Assembly: GCA_964446585.1 (NCBI GenBank)
Contig: CAYUPI010000019.1
Coordinates: forward strand, 1-64,000
DNA from: CAYUPI01 sp964446585
Lineage (GTDB): Bacteria > Verrucomicrobiota > Verrucomicrobiia > Limisphaerales > UBA8199
DNA: 64,000 nt
Direction of reading: 5' to 3'
Below are positions 1-8,472 of this stretch, piece after piece. Under the pieces are notes generated by a model. That model did no database searches. It was not told the origin of the DNA and was given only the letters and a program-made list of their open reading frames with translations. Made by a program: the position numbers and the translations under genes. Positions within the stretch are counted from its first letter, which is position 1, and the number at the start of each line of letters is the position of its first letter.

Positions 1-198
1 AGGGGCATCGCTGCGTAGCCATGTGCGGAAGAGATAAGCGCTGAAAGCATCTAAGTGCCAAGCTCCTCCCAAGATATTGTTTCCCAGGGCGCAAGCCCTC
101 TAAAGACCCCATCTAGACCAGGTGGTTGATAGGTTAGGCGTGTAAGCGGAGCAATCCGTTGAGCGGACTAATACTAATCGGTCGTGCGGCTTGATCAC
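1..198 (+). rRNA. rrl: 23S ribosomal RNA, 3' end (partial)
   Basis: The first ~200 bases match the conserved 3' terminal domain of bacterial 23S rRNA: the stretch around 40-60 (gctgaaagcatctaagtgcc) and the closing helix strand near 170-190 (ctaatactaatcggtcgtgc) are hallmark sequences. The gene begins before the window. The exact 3' end is uncertain by several bases. No protein should be called here. Confidence 0.97.
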
Positions 199-212
199 TT
201 ATTCTTTGTGGC

Positions 213-230
213 CGCGAACGTCAGTTCGCG
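213..230 (+). other. Hairpin just downstream of 23S rRNA
   Basis: CGCGAAC and GTTCGCG pair as a perfect 7-bp stem around the tetraloop GTCA. Its place directly after the 23S 3' end suggests a role in rRNA processing, but that is inference. Confidence 0.5.
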
Positions 231-309
231 CACACCAAGGAATGAGTGATTTTAACTCGCGAAGTGTAATTCCTTGTTGTCACTATGTGCAGTCTTCAAA
301 GAATGGTGA

Positions 310-427
310 AGTGTCGAGTGTCGTGGGTCGAGTGGTCCAACGCTCGCACTTAATGCTCTTTGCAAATTCGAGTTCGATAGTGTGGCCGGGTGCCTCTCCC
401 TCGACGCTCGCCCCTCGACACTCATCA
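310..427. repeat. Paired 7-bp-period arrays in the 23S-5S spacer
   Basis: Two short arrays with a strict 7-bp period lie in the spacer. The first, 310-337, has units agtgtcg, agtgtcg, tgggtcg, agtggtc. The second, about 393-427, has units ctctcc-like, ctcgacg, ctcgccc, ctcgaca, ctcatca. The second is the reverse complement of the first in register, so the transcript could fold back on itself. No tRNA gene is visible in this 230-base spacer. Confidence 0.7.
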
Positions 428-432
428 CATTT

Positions 433-547
433 TTGGTGGCCATAAAGCTGTGGTCCGACCCGATCCCATTCCGAACTCGGCCGTCAAACACAGTCTTGCC
501 GATGGTAGTGGTTTTATAGACTCCGCGAGAGTAGGTCGCCGCCAGTC
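433..547 (+). rRNA. rrf: 5S ribosomal RNA
   Basis: The sequence has the bacterial 5S core: ccgatcccattccgaactcg at about 469-489 and the downstream loop-E/helix region with gatggtagtg and gagagtaggtcgccgcca. It follows the 23S gene as in a standard rRNA operon. The ends are set by the terminal helix and are approximate. Confidence 0.95.
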
Positions 548-552
548 TTTCG

Positions 553-585
553 AAAAAAAGCCGAAATGCGCGTTTCGGCTTTTTT
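553..585 (+). terminator. Intrinsic terminator of the rRNA operon
   Basis: AGCCGAAA (559-566) pairs perfectly with TTTCGGCT (573-580) around a 6-base loop, followed by a T run at 581-585 and preceded by an A run at 553-559. It lies a few bases after the 5S gene. Confidence 0.93.
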
Positions 586-728
586 CATTTCGGTCCTCCC
601 TCCGAGAGTTTTGCCGGCCGTTCTCTCCTGCTTCCGCGGAGGATCAATTTTGGCAAAAATGATGTTGGCAATTACGGGAAAATCTGCGATGACGGACTCG
701 ATTAGGGCAGCGCGGAGCGCGAGGGAAC

Positions 729-1379
729 ATGAGACGGAAGCGGGCGTTTACGTTGATCGAATTGCTGGTGGTGATTGCGATCATCGCCATCCTGGCCAGC
801 TTGCTATTGCCTTCTCTCAGCCGCGCAAAACAAGCCGCGCAATCCGCCTGTTGCTTGAGCAATCTCAAACAATGGGGTTTGGCGACGCACTTGTTCGCTG
901 GAGACAATAACGATTTGCTGCCCAAGGACGGCTCACCCAACGGCATATCGGTGGAGGAGGGTTGGTATAATGATTTGCCTCGAGTGCTCGGCATTCCGAC
1001 ATATCGAGAAATGGCCTGGCGCACGAACGTAAGCATCGAGGTGGGCCGGTCGCTCTGGATCTGTCCTTCGAATCCGCGGCGGAGTAACGGCAACAATCTT
1101 TTCCATTACTGCCTGAATGAGCATGTGAATGGAACCGGGACCGGCAACCAGGTAAGGCTCGAATCCATCCGCCAGCCGGTGCGGGTCGTGTGGTTATTCG
1201 ATAACGGCAAGCTGGCCGCCGTGGCCCAACAAAACAACGTGCACACTAATCTGCACAACCGCGGCGCCCAATTCACTTTCCTCGACGGCCACTCGGCCCG
1301 GTTCAAAAATGCCGAATATTGGGATTTTTCCAAGAACGCGGGACGCACAAATAATCCCAGTCTGATTTGGATTCCTTAA
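729..1379 (+). CDS. Prepilin-like protein with N-terminal cleavage/methylation signal
   Basis: The 216-residue product opens with a type IV prepilin-like signal: a short basic leader (MRRKRA), then F-TLIE and a long hydrophobic helix (residues 7-30). In this class the leader is cut before the Phe by a prepilin peptidase, and the protein goes to a pilus, pseudopilus or the envelope. Near the C-terminus (about 180-190) LDGHSARF resembles the H-X9-DG type end common in Verrucomicrobia and Planctomycetes relatives of this family, which are present in large paralogous sets. GAGGGA lies just upstream of the ATG. The gene stands alone after the rRNA operon. Its ligand or function is unknown. Confidence 0.85.
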   Translation: MRRKRAFTLIELLVVIAIIAILASLLLPSLSRAKQAAQSACCLSNLKQWGLATHLFAGDNNDLLPKDGSPNGISVEEGWYNDLPRVLGIPTYREMAWRTNVSIEVGRSLWICPSNPRRSNGNNLFHYCLNEHVNGTGTGNQVRLESIRQPVRVVWLFDNGKLAAVAQQNNVHTNLHNRGAQFTFLDGHSARFKNAEYWDFSKNAGRTNNPSLIWIP

Positions 1380-1399
1380 GAGCGTGGCTTGAATGTCCC

Positions 1400-1503
1400 G
1401 GAGCGCGGCTGTGTCGTCCTCGACCAGCCGCAGCACACCCGGAATTTGCGACGTTTGGGGATCTCGCATGCGCTGCGGCTGGTCTTCGACACAGCCGCGC
1501 TCC
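1400..1503. repeat. REPIN-like inverted pair of hairpins (copy 1)
   Basis: The left arm (1400-1434) and right arm (1472-1503) are near-perfect reverse complements with a 37-base spacer. Each arm starts, reading inward, with GGAG followed by an imperfect palindrome (GCGGCTG ... CAGCCGC) around a TCCT loop in the left arm. GGAG/GTAG-headed palindromes in inverted pairs are the layout of bacterial REP doublets. Three related elements occur at 7461, 25619 and 37443. Confidence 0.8.
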
Positions 1504-1569
1504 ATTTCCAAAATACGCTCTAAAATCGTCCCATTGCCATCCAGCGGCTTTTTGACCAATCTGCTCTTC

Positions 1570-2676
1570 ATGGCTTACCAGGAAAAGCAACTGCAAGCGA
1601 TCTCCAAGAAGTTTCAGATCTACGGAGAGATCCTGCACGCCGAAACGCTTAAGATCGGCCACATCAATGAGACTTATACAGCCACTTACGATCAAGGTGG
1701 CACGCGCGTCCGCTACATCCACCAGAAAATCAACCAATCAGTTTTCAAGGACCCCGCGGCAGTGATGAAGAACGTGCTGCGGGTCACGACGCACATCCGC
1801 AAAAAGCAGGAGGCCAGGCGCGTCCGCGATGTGACCCGCCGCTCGCTGACAGTGATACCGACCCGCGATGGCAAGTCCTTTTTCCAGAACGGCGACAATG
1901 AGGTCTGGCGGACGTTTGTTTTCGTCGAGGGAGTGGAGACTTATGAGGCAGTGCAATCTCCACAACAGGCCTACCAGGCAGGGCGGGCGTTTGGCGAGTT
2001 CCAGCAACTCCTGGTCGATTTGCCCGGCGAGCGACTGCTGGAGACTATTCCCGGCTTCCATAACACCCGCAAACGCTTTGGCGTGTTGCAACAGGCGATC
2101 CAGCAGGACCGCTTTAACCGGGCGAGAGACGCCAAGCCTGAGATTGAGTTTGCCCTCGGACAGGAACCGATTGTCGATGTGATTCTCCAGGCGATGGCCA
2201 AACGAAGAATTCCCGAGCGCGTCACGCACAATGACACCAAGTTCAACAATGTGATGCTCGACGTGCTGACCGGCGAAGCGATGTGCGTTGTGGACCTGGA
2301 CACCGTGATGCCGGGCTGCGCGCTCTACGATTTCGGCGACATGATCCGAACGACCACCAGCCCGACGCTGGAGGACGAACCCGATCTCTCCAAGGTGAAA
2401 ATGAAGATGCCGATGTTCAGGAAACTGGCCGAGGGCTACCTCTCAACGGCTGGCCAATTTCTGACCAGGACGGAAAAATCGTACATTGCTTTTTCGGGCA
2501 AGCTAATCACCTTCGAGATTGGCATTCGCTTTCTGACCGATTTCCTGAGCGGTGATACTTATTTCCGCATCCACCGTCCCGCGCATAATCTGGATCGCTG
2601 CCGCACGCAGTTCAAGCTGGTGCAATCCATCGAGCGGCAGGAAGAGGCGATGCAGAAGCACGTAGATCGGCTTTGA
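1570..2676 (+). CDS. Phosphotransferase family protein, N-acetylhexosamine kinase (NahK)-like
   Basis: The 368-residue product belongs to the aminoglycoside phosphotransferase/choline kinase fold. GHINETY near residue 30 and the downstream Arg/Tyr-rich segment resemble NahK-type anomeric sugar kinases, which phosphorylate GlcNAc/GalNAc at C1 using ATP. The catalytic loop is THNDTKFNN (about residue 219), followed by the metal-binding VVDLDTVMPG (about residue 240). The ATG at 1570 is chosen because the frame upstream only reads through the palindromic repeat at 1400-1503. The kinase fold is secure; the substrate is inferred. It is not obviously in an operon. Confidence 0.82.
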   Translation: MAYQEKQLQAISKKFQIYGEILHAETLKIGHINETYTATYDQGGTRVRYIHQKINQSVFKDPAAVMKNVLRVTTHIRKKQEARRVRDVTRRSLTVIPTRDGKSFFQNGDNEVWRTFVFVEGVETYEAVQSPQQAYQAGRAFGEFQQLLVDLPGERLLETIPGFHNTRKRFGVLQQAIQQDRFNRARDAKPEIEFALGQEPIVDVILQAMAKRRIPERVTHNDTKFNNVMLDVLTGEAMCVVDLDTVMPGCALYDFGDMIRTTTSPTLEDEPDLSKVKMKMPMFRKLAEGYLSTAGQFLTRTEKSYIAFSGKLITFEIGIRFLTDFLSGDTYFRIHRPAHNLDRCRTQFKLVQSIERQEEAMQKHVDRL

Positions 2677-2721
2677 ATTCCACGGAATTCCTGAAACTGT
2701 GCCGAACACTCGCCCTGGTGG

Positions 2722-4248
2722 CTATGGCGGCTGCGGTGCGCCGCCGTCCTGCTTGCCGTTGAAGAGAGCCGATTCGGGCGACCCACGGCCGCTGCCATCA
2801 TCGAGCAAGCTAGCGCTTTCGAGTTCGGCGCCCGCAGTGAGCGCGGCCGGCAGTTTCTTGGAGGCCTTGACTCCGAGTGCTCTGAGTTTTTCCGCCTGGC
2901 TCACGAGATTGCCGGCACCCTGGTGCAGCTTCTTATTTGCTTCCGTCCAGGCGGAGCGGGCATTTTCGAGCGCGTTGCCGATGTCCTGCAGGTCTTCGAT
3001 AAAGCCGACAAACTTGTCGAACAGTTTTCCGCCCCGGTCCGCAATTTCGAGCGCATGATTCTGCTGATCGGCCAGCCGCCATACGTGAGCTACGGTCCGC
3101 AGAGTCGCCAGCAGCGTCGAATTTGTAATCAGCACGACGCTTTTTTCGAGCGCGTCCGAGAAAAGTTTGGGATCCTGCCCCACCGCCACAAAGAATGCGG
3201 CCTCGATAGGAACGTACATCAACACAAAATCGGGGGCTGTGATACCATGGATATCCTGGTAGCGTTTGGCGCCCAGTCCGCGGACATGGCTGCGAATACA
3301 ATCGAGGTGGGCTTCCAAGTGCCGGCGGCGGGCCAAATCATCAGGGCAGTTGACGTAGTCTTCGTATGCTCTGAGCGAGACTTTAGAATCTATGATCAGA
3401 TGTTTGTCTTCGGGCAGTTCAACCACGACATCAAGGAAGCGCTGATCACCGGACTCATCTTTGGCGGGGCTTTGTCGCCGGTAATGCACGCCAAGCTGGA
3501 GCCCGGATTTTTCCAATATTTGATCAAGCATGTTTTCGCCCCAGTTGCCCAGAACTTTTACATCCCCCTTGAGCGCCTTGGATAAATTCGCGGCCTCGGT
3601 TCCAATGCGAGCGATTTGTTCTTTCAAAAGGGCGCTATGCGTGGCGGCGTCCTGCTGCACGCTCTCCAATTTCGCTTTGAACTCTCTCAGATTCTCGCGC
3701 AGGGGCGCCAGAAGTTTGTCGAGGCTCTCAGCGCTTTGCTGGCCGAACCGGCTGGAGTTCTCCAGCAGCAGCTTGTTAGCGACTGCCTCGAAATCTTTCT
3801 GAAATCTTGATTGGATGGTTTCAATCTCCTGCTTTTGTGTGGCCAGCTTCTCTTCCAGGTACTTGGTTTTCTCGGTCAGCTCGGCATTCTTCTGTTTTTC
3901 GGCGGCCAGGTTTGATTGCGACTCTTTAGCCTGCTCGGACCGCTCCTTGAACTGCTCCTCGAAGTGACTCGACTTCTGTTCCGCGGCCACTTTGCTGTTG
4001 GACTCTTGTTGGAGCTGCATGGCTAGCTGCGTCTTTTGGTCCTCTTCCGCCTCCAGGGCGGATTGCAAGGTCGCCAACAGTTGGTCTTTGGAGCTTACCC
4101 GCTCATTCAGAGTCGCGATCTGCGTTTGGAAATCAGCCTTGATTCGGGAGAGAGCAGCGCCCGCTTTTGCTCGCAGCAGAAGCCAGACCACTAGACCGCC
4201 GGCGGTAAGGCCGATTGCAAGAGTTATAAACGGCGGCAGGTCGCTCAT
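2722..4248 (-). CDS. rmuC: DNA recombination protein RmuC homologue
   Basis: The 508-residue protein has one N-terminal membrane helix (residues 8-25), a long coiled coil (about 30-230), and the RmuC nuclease-like core. The core carries GNWGENML (about 233-240) and LIIDSKVSLRAYEDYV (about 284-299), both typical of the family. RmuC limits inversions at short inverted repeats in E. coli; this role is from family knowledge. The C-terminal tail after about 480 is Gly/Ser-rich and variable. It is followed by two other minus-strand genes transcribed ahead of it, with only 6 bases between its start and the MGMT-family gene, so these three may share a transcript. Confidence 0.93.
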   Translation of the reverse strand: MSDLPPFITLAIGLTAGGLVVWLLLRAKAGAALSRIKADFQTQIATLNERVSSKDQLLATLQSALEAEEDQKTQLAMQLQQESNSKVAAEQKSSHFEEQFKERSEQAKESQSNLAAEKQKNAELTEKTKYLEEKLATQKQEIETIQSRFQKDFEAVANKLLLENSSRFGQQSAESLDKLLAPLRENLREFKAKLESVQQDAATHSALLKEQIARIGTEAANLSKALKGDVKVLGNWGENMLDQILEKSGLQLGVHYRRQSPAKDESGDQRFLDVVVELPEDKHLIIDSKVSLRAYEDYVNCPDDLARRRHLEAHLDCIRSHVRGLGAKRYQDIHGITAPDFVLMYVPIEAAFFVAVGQDPKLFSDALEKSVVLITNSTLLATLRTVAHVWRLADQQNHALEIADRGGKLFDKFVGFIEDLQDIGNALENARSAWTEANKKLHQGAGNLVSQAEKLRALGVKASKKLPAALTAGAELESASLLDDGSGRGSPESALFNGKQDGGAPQPP

Positions 4249-4254
4249 AAGTGA

Positions 4255-4737
4255 TTAGCGGAACCGAGCGAACAGCACGCATTCGTAGTCAGCTACCACC
4301 GAGCGCTTGCCTTTGTGCACGATCGAATGACCTTCGGCTTTCAGCCGTTTCGCCACACTCGCAACACCGCCTGGATATTTCGGGTTCAGCTCACCGCCAT
4401 TCTTGAGCGTTCGCCAGTAAGGTGTGATCCGTTTCGCCCCTTCCGCCTCGGCTTCCGCCGCGGCGTGCGCGGCGATCCAAGCGAATATTCCGGTGGTCAT
4501 CGGGCAGGCGAAGTCGGCGTCGTGCCTGGCTGCAAGCGCCGCCCGCAAATCGTTGACGGTGACGACCCGGCCTCGGGGCACCTGCTTCATCAGCGCGTCC
4601 ACTTCGATGGGCGCGGGGATGACCATTTTCCCCCTACCCCACCGTTTGCTCATTTTTCCGGACACTGGACCGACCTTCGGCAGGCCTTTGGAGTCCACCA
4701 GTTTTTCACGCCAGGATTTTCTTTTCTTCATTGGCAT
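4255..4737 (-). CDS. MGMT-family (alkyltransferase-like) protein
   Basis: This 160-residue basic protein has the segments VIPAPIEVDALMKQVPRG (about 39-56), CPMTTGIFAWIAAHA (about 78-92) and TPYWRTLKNGGELN (about 105-118). These recall a small family annotated as MGMT-like, related to the DNA-binding domain of O6-alkylguanine transferases. The canonical active-site PCHR motif is absent, so a DNA-binding or non-catalytic damage-recognition role is more likely than methyl transfer. A second possible start (MKKRK) lies two codons in, at 4731. The gene sits between ridA and rmuC with gaps of 9 and 6 bases. Confidence 0.7.
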   Translation of the reverse strand: MPMKKRKSWREKLVDSKGLPKVGPVSGKMSKRWGRGKMVIPAPIEVDALMKQVPRGRVVTVNDLRAALAARHDADFACPMTTGIFAWIAAHAAAEAEAEGAKRITPYWRTLKNGGELNPKYPGGVASVAKRLKAEGHSIVHKGKRSVVADYECVLFARFR

Positions 4738-4746
4738 CCTCTCACT

Positions 4747-5130
4747 TCAGAAATGGGCCACCACTTCGATTTCGACACTTGCTCCCTTCGGCAACGCCGC
4801 GACCTGGACCGTGGACCGCGCGGGGTAATCCGACGTAAAATATTTTGCGTACACCTCGTTCATGCCCGCGAAATCAGACAGGTTGGTAAGGAAGACTGTG
4901 CTTTTGACAACATTGCCAAAAGTGAGCTTTTGATCATCCAGAATGGCTTTGACGTTCTCGAGAACGCGCCGGGTTTGCGCCTGAATGTCGCCTCCGACCA
5001 GGTTCCCCGTGGCCGGGTCGAGCGGGATCTGGCCGGCGCAAAAGAGCAGATCTCCCACGCGCACAGCATGATTGTAGGGGCCGACGGCGGGGGCTGCGCT
5101 GGCAGGCTTGATGATGTGTTTATTCGGCAT
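4747..5130 (-). CDS. ridA: RidA family enamine/imine deaminase
   Basis: The 127-residue length and sequence match the RidA/YjgF family throughout. GPYNHAVRVGDLLFCAGQIP (residues 17-36) and the catalytic Arg in ARSTVQVAALPKGASVEIE (about 104-122) are present. These trimeric enzymes hydrolyse reactive 2-aminoacrylate and other imines released by PLP enzymes. It is the first gene of the minus-strand run ridA, MGMT-family, rmuC. Confidence 0.95.
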   Translation of the reverse strand: MPNKHIIKPASAAPAVGPYNHAVRVGDLLFCAGQIPLDPATGNLVGGDIQAQTRRVLENVKAILDDQKLTFGNVVKSTVFLTNLSDFAGMNEVYAKYFTSDYPARSTVQVAALPKGASVEIEVVAHF

Positions 5131-5278
5131 AATTCACTCTTGGGAGCATCGTTGTCGCAGAATGGTATGCGTTTGATCTTTTGGGTCAAGCCGCGGGGCC
5201 GGTCCGTTTCCCACTTGCGCTGCTTCGAGAGATTGCGGTCAAATGATCCACAGGCGACGTTGTGGGAGCATTGCGACG

Positions 5279-6478
5279 ATGACCAGGAACCAACCCGGTT
5301 CGGCCGGGCAACTAGAATGGCCCGAGGTGGCCACCGCCGGCTCACGAATCGGCGGCGCTCGCTACATTTTCAAGCGGATTCTTGGTCACGGCCGGTGGAC
5401 TCAAGTTTGGCTGGGTTGGGATGTGAAAGGTGAGCGGGATGTGGCCGTGAAGGTCTTGCCGCGGAGTTTCCTGCAAGAGCCGCAATTTCTGGGTGGGCTG
5501 GACGATGCAGTCCGCCGCAGCGCGTTGCTGGCGCATCCGGCTATCGCGCGCGTCTATGATTTCGTCTGCGATTATCAAGTCGCTGCTATCGTGACCGAGT
5601 ATGTGGACGGCTGGCCGCTGGCGGTGGTGAAAGGAGATCGGCCGGAAAAGCGGTTTGGGATCGAAGACGTCACGCTTTGGGTGCATCAGGTTTGTGCGGC
5701 GCTGGAGTACGCACATCATGGGTTTTGCCTGGTGCACCGTTCCCTCGGACCGTCGAACCTGCTGCTCAATCGGCGAGAGCATCTGAGGGTAACCGATTTC
5801 GCGCTCGGCCACGCTGTGGGCCGCCTCGCCGCTGCTCTGGGCAATGAACATCTCGGCATTAATGCCTTCATGAGCCCGCAGCAACTGCAGGGCGCGGAAG
5901 TTTCCGTGCTCGACGATATCTACGCCCTCGGGGCCACTATTTTCGATCTGGTCACAGGGACCCCGCCGTTTTACCAGGCCGAATTGCAGGAACAAATCCT
6001 GAATGTGCCGCCGCCGACCATGAGAGAGCGCCTGCAGGAACTGGGAGTTGACGAAATGATTCCTGCGAGCTGGGAAGCGACTGTGGCGGCCTGTTTAGCA
6101 AAAGAACCTGGAAGACGTCCCCAAAGCGCAAATGATGTGATTCGCAGCCTGGAACGAGTGGAAGAGGCGCCACCGGCACCGGTTCCTCAGTTCGCGGGAG
6201 CAGAGACTCGGCAGAGGGCGGTAGAATTAATAGCCCTGTTCGCCGGCAAGCTCTCAGGAGTGCGCTCCAAAGCTCAAGACCTGCTCGCAGAGCTGCGCGC
6301 GACTAAATTGTGGCGCCAACTGCAAGACATGTTTCTCCGGGGATGGGTTGCTACCAAGCGAAGGGCCCAGGAATCGCCTGCTCTCCTGCGCAGGAATCCA
6401 AACCTGATTTTAGCAATTACGATCGGTCTTGTGGCGCTGAACCTGGCCCTTGCGCTTTGGTTTTTTCTGCGACGCTGA
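5279..6478 (+). CDS. Membrane-anchored Ser/Thr protein kinase-like protein, probable pseudokinase
   Basis: The 399-residue product has a Hanks-type kinase fold at about residues 20-290 and a single C-terminal membrane helix (about 372-395). The glycine loop (GHGRWTQVWLG) and VAVK lysine (residue 58) are present. The catalytic HRDLKPxN motif reads HRSLGPSN (residues 153-160), so the catalytic Asp is Ser and the following Lys is Gly. DFG is DFA (residue 173). DIYALGATIFDLVTG is intact. This combination predicts little or no phosphotransfer. The ATG at 5279 is preferred over 5243 because GGGAG lies 10 bases upstream. It may act as a scaffold or nucleotide sensor at the membrane. Confidence 0.85.
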   Translation: MTRNQPGSAGQLEWPEVATAGSRIGGARYIFKRILGHGRWTQVWLGWDVKGERDVAVKVLPRSFLQEPQFLGGLDDAVRRSALLAHPAIARVYDFVCDYQVAAIVTEYVDGWPLAVVKGDRPEKRFGIEDVTLWVHQVCAALEYAHHGFCLVHRSLGPSNLLLNRREHLRVTDFALGHAVGRLAAALGNEHLGINAFMSPQQLQGAEVSVLDDIYALGATIFDLVTGTPPFYQAELQEQILNVPPPTMRERLQELGVDEMIPASWEATVAACLAKEPGRRPQSANDVIRSLERVEEAPPAPVPQFAGAETRQRAVELIALFAGKLSGVRSKAQDLLAELRATKLWRQLQDMFLRGWVATKRRAQESPALLRRNPNLILAITIGLVALNLALALWFFLRR

Positions 6479-6494
6479 GTCTCGGTCGAAGATT

Positions 6495-7364
6495 TCAGAA
6501 ATATTTGCCCAGCAACGGCGCAAGTTCCTTCCTGGTTTTCGCCGGCCAGAGCTTCTTATCAGTCATGATGGCGTTGCGCAGCGCGTCGTGGCACTGCCAA
6601 TTGGGTGCGGTTGGAATGCGGGGAATGACGTGTTGGATGATCCGCTTTGCCATAGCGGCGTTTTTCGTCAGGTTCGCGATCACCATTTCCACGGTCACAT
6701 GCGCTTCGTCGATTTTCCAACAATCGTAATCAGTAATCATGGCCATGGTGGCGTAGGCGATTTCCGCCTCGCGGGCGCACTTGGCTTCGCCGAGGTTGGT
6801 CATGCCGACGACGTCATAGCCGAGCCGGTGATTGGTGTTGGACTCCGCGCGCGTGCTGAAGGCTGGGCCCTCCATGTTGACGTACGTGCCGCCGTCGTGC
6901 ACCCGTGCATTCAGGCCGCGAGCGCTTTGCAGCAGCAACCGGCGCAGCTCTTCGCAGATGGGATCGGCAAAGGCGATATGGGCGACAATGCCGCGACCGA
7001 AGAAGGAGTGGGCCGAAGATTGTTTGGTGCGGTCCAGAAACTGATCTGGCAGGACGATGTCGCAAGGACGGTACTTCGCTTGCAAAGAACCGACGGCGCT
7101 GATGCTGATAATCCAAGCCACACCAAGCTTCTTCATCGCCCAGACATTGGCGCGATGGTTCAATTCGCTGGGCAGGATGCGATGGCCGCGGCCATGCCGG
7201 GGCAGGAACACGACCTCGCGACCCGCCAGCTTGCCGGTGAGGAAATCATCTGAAGGCGCTCCGAAAGGGGTCTTGACGGAGACCCATTTCTGGTCGGTAA
7301 AGCCGTCGAGGTGATACAGGCCGCTGCCGCCGATCAGGCCGATACGATATTTTGACATGGGCAT
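6495..7364 (-). CDS. mtnP: S-methyl-5'-thioadenosine phosphorylase
   Basis: The 289-residue protein carries the MTA phosphorylase signatures GLIGGSGLY (about 8-16), LPRHGRGHRILPSELNHRAN (about 53-72), ISAVGSL (about 86) and GGTYVNMEGPAFSTRAES (about 157-174). The last segment binds the ribose and phosphate. MtnP cleaves methylthioadenosine, formed during polyamine synthesis, into adenine and methylthioribose-1-phosphate for methionine salvage. Alternative starts are the ATG codons at 7364 and 7358. It converges on the pseudokinase gene with 16 bases between stops. No other methionine-salvage gene is in the window. Confidence 0.95.
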   Translation of the reverse strand: MPMSKYRIGLIGGSGLYHLDGFTDQKWVSVKTPFGAPSDDFLTGKLAGREVVFLPRHGRGHRILPSELNHRANVWAMKKLGVAWIISISAVGSLQAKYRPCDIVLPDQFLDRTKQSSAHSFFGRGIVAHIAFADPICEELRRLLLQSARGLNARVHDGGTYVNMEGPAFSTRAESNTNHRLGYDVVGMTNLGEAKCAREAEIAYATMAMITDYDCWKIDEAHVTVEMVIANLTKNAAMAKRIIQHVIPRIPTAPNWQCHDALRNAIMTDKKLWPAKTRKELAPLLGKYF

Positions 7365-7460
7365 TTTAATACCGGGACATCAGTGCATTGGAAATTGAAA
7401 ACTGCTGGAGGCCTCCTCGTGCCGGGACCGCGCTGGCCGTAGCCGCTCAGTCTTGGTGCT

Positions 7461-7569
7461 GGAGTGCGCCCGTCCCCGGGCGCGGCAACTTCCGTTGGAC
7501 TGAACGTGTTGGAATTCTCGAAACCGTCCTGCTTTACCAGGGTTCTGCGCCCGGGGACGGGCGCACTCC
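7461..7569. repeat. REPIN-like inverted pair of hairpins (copy 2)
   Basis: The arms at 7461-7483 and 7547-7569 are perfect 23-bp reverse complements. Each starts with GGAG and contains GCGCCCG ... CGGGCGC as an internal palindrome with a TCC loop. The 63-base spacer is unrelated to the other copies. It fills most of the 290-base gap before the sigma-factor gene, so it may shape that promoter or a 5' UTR. Confidence 0.85.
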
Positions 7570-7656
7570 GCTTTCTTCTGCCTTCCTTAGCTGAAGCCTT
7601 ACCGCCGGCCTGCTTGTCCGACGTGACATCGGAATCGGACTCTTGTCTAATGCCCG

Positions 7657-8229
7657 GTGAACGCAACCGTGAGCGAGCCGCTGACAGAGAGTCAGTGCCC
7701 GGACGAGCCGCAAACCGGCTGGGCAGACTCGGAATTTGCCCAACTCTACGTCGAGCATAGCCGAGCCATTTACTACCTGGCGCTGCGGTTCCTGGGAGAT
7801 CCGCAGAGAGCGGAGGACGCCACGCACGACGTGTTTCTCAAGGCCTTTCGCAAGCGGACGCAGTTCCGTGGCGAGTCCTCGTGGCGCACGTGGCTCTATC
7901 GCATCGCCATCAACCATTGCCGCAATTTGCTGCAGGCCTGGCACGAGCGCCATGTGCTCACTACCGCCGATGAATCGCTCTGGGAGCGCGCGCCGGCGCC
8001 GTCCGATTCACCGTTCCGTGTGCTGGAGACCAAGGAACTGGGCCAGCGCATTCAACAGGCGCTTGACGGCTTGCCCGGCGAATATCGGTTGCTGTTGCTG
8101 CTGGTCGCCGATGAACAATTGAGTTATGATCAGGTGGCCACGTTGACGGACCAAACGCCCGACGCCGTCCGCGGCAAACTGCACCGTGCCCGGAAAGCGT
8201 TCGCCATACAGTTCCAGAAAACGGCTTGA
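7657..8229 (+). CDS. ECF-type RNA polymerase sigma factor
   Basis: The 190-residue product has sigma region 2 (about 30-100: LGDPQRAEDATHDVFLKAFR, WLYRIAINHCRN) and region 4 with its helix-turn-helix (about 130-185: LSYDQVATLTDQTPDAVRG). Region 3 is missing, as in the extracytoplasmic-function group. GTG at 7657 is taken as the start; a second GTG at 7669 is possible. It heads a three-gene operon, with a 3-base gap to the next gene. No anti-sigma factor with a zinc motif or membrane helix is adjacent. Confidence 0.9.
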   Translation: MNATVSEPLTESQCPDEPQTGWADSEFAQLYVEHSRAIYYLALRFLGDPQRAEDATHDVFLKAFRKRTQFRGESSWRTWLYRIAINHCRNLLQAWHERHVLTTADESLWERAPAPSDSPFRVLETKELGQRIQQALDGLPGEYRLLLLLVADEQLSYDQVATLTDQTPDAVRGKLHRARKAFAIQFQKTA

Positions 8230-8232
8230 ATC

Positions 8233-8472
8233 ATGAAACGTCAAAATCGACTGACCTCTCAAACCCAGGCACAGGAGCAGGCCTTGGCCAGCCAACAGTC
8301 CCAATCGGCGTCGGTGCGCGAGTTCGCGACGGTCGAGGATTTGCTGCGCCATGATGCGCTTCATACGCCGGTGCCGCCGCGCATTGCCCATCGTTTGCAG
8401 CAATCCCTTGGCCCCGTCGCAGCGCCCACCGGTTCCTGGTGGCGGCGGCTTTTCGGAGGGTCGCAGCCATGA
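8233..8472 (+). CDS. Small hydrophilic protein of unknown function in the sigma-factor operon
   Basis: The 79-residue product has a Gln/Ser/Ala-rich N-terminal half, then a helical segment (FATVEDLLRHDALHTPVPPR, about 33-52) and ends with SWWRRLFGG. It lacks cysteines and membrane segments. It starts 3 bases after the sigma gene, and its stop overlaps the ATG of the ATPase gene (ATGA, 8469-8472), which implies translational coupling. The place would suit an anti-sigma or adaptor protein, but no known anti-sigma motif is visible. Confidence 0.75.
   Translation: MKRQNRLTSQTQAQEQALASQQSQSASVREFATVEDLLRHDALHTPVPPRIAHRLQQSLGPVAAPTGSWWRRLFGGSQP

Noticed and set aside
200..432. tRNA in the 23S-5S spacer
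   Set aside because: No cloverleaf with T-loop and acceptor ends can be drawn from the spacer bases.
1393..1569. N-terminal extension of the NahK-like kinase
   Set aside because: These codons only read through the palindromic repeat and are not protein-like; the ATG at 1570 gives the family start.
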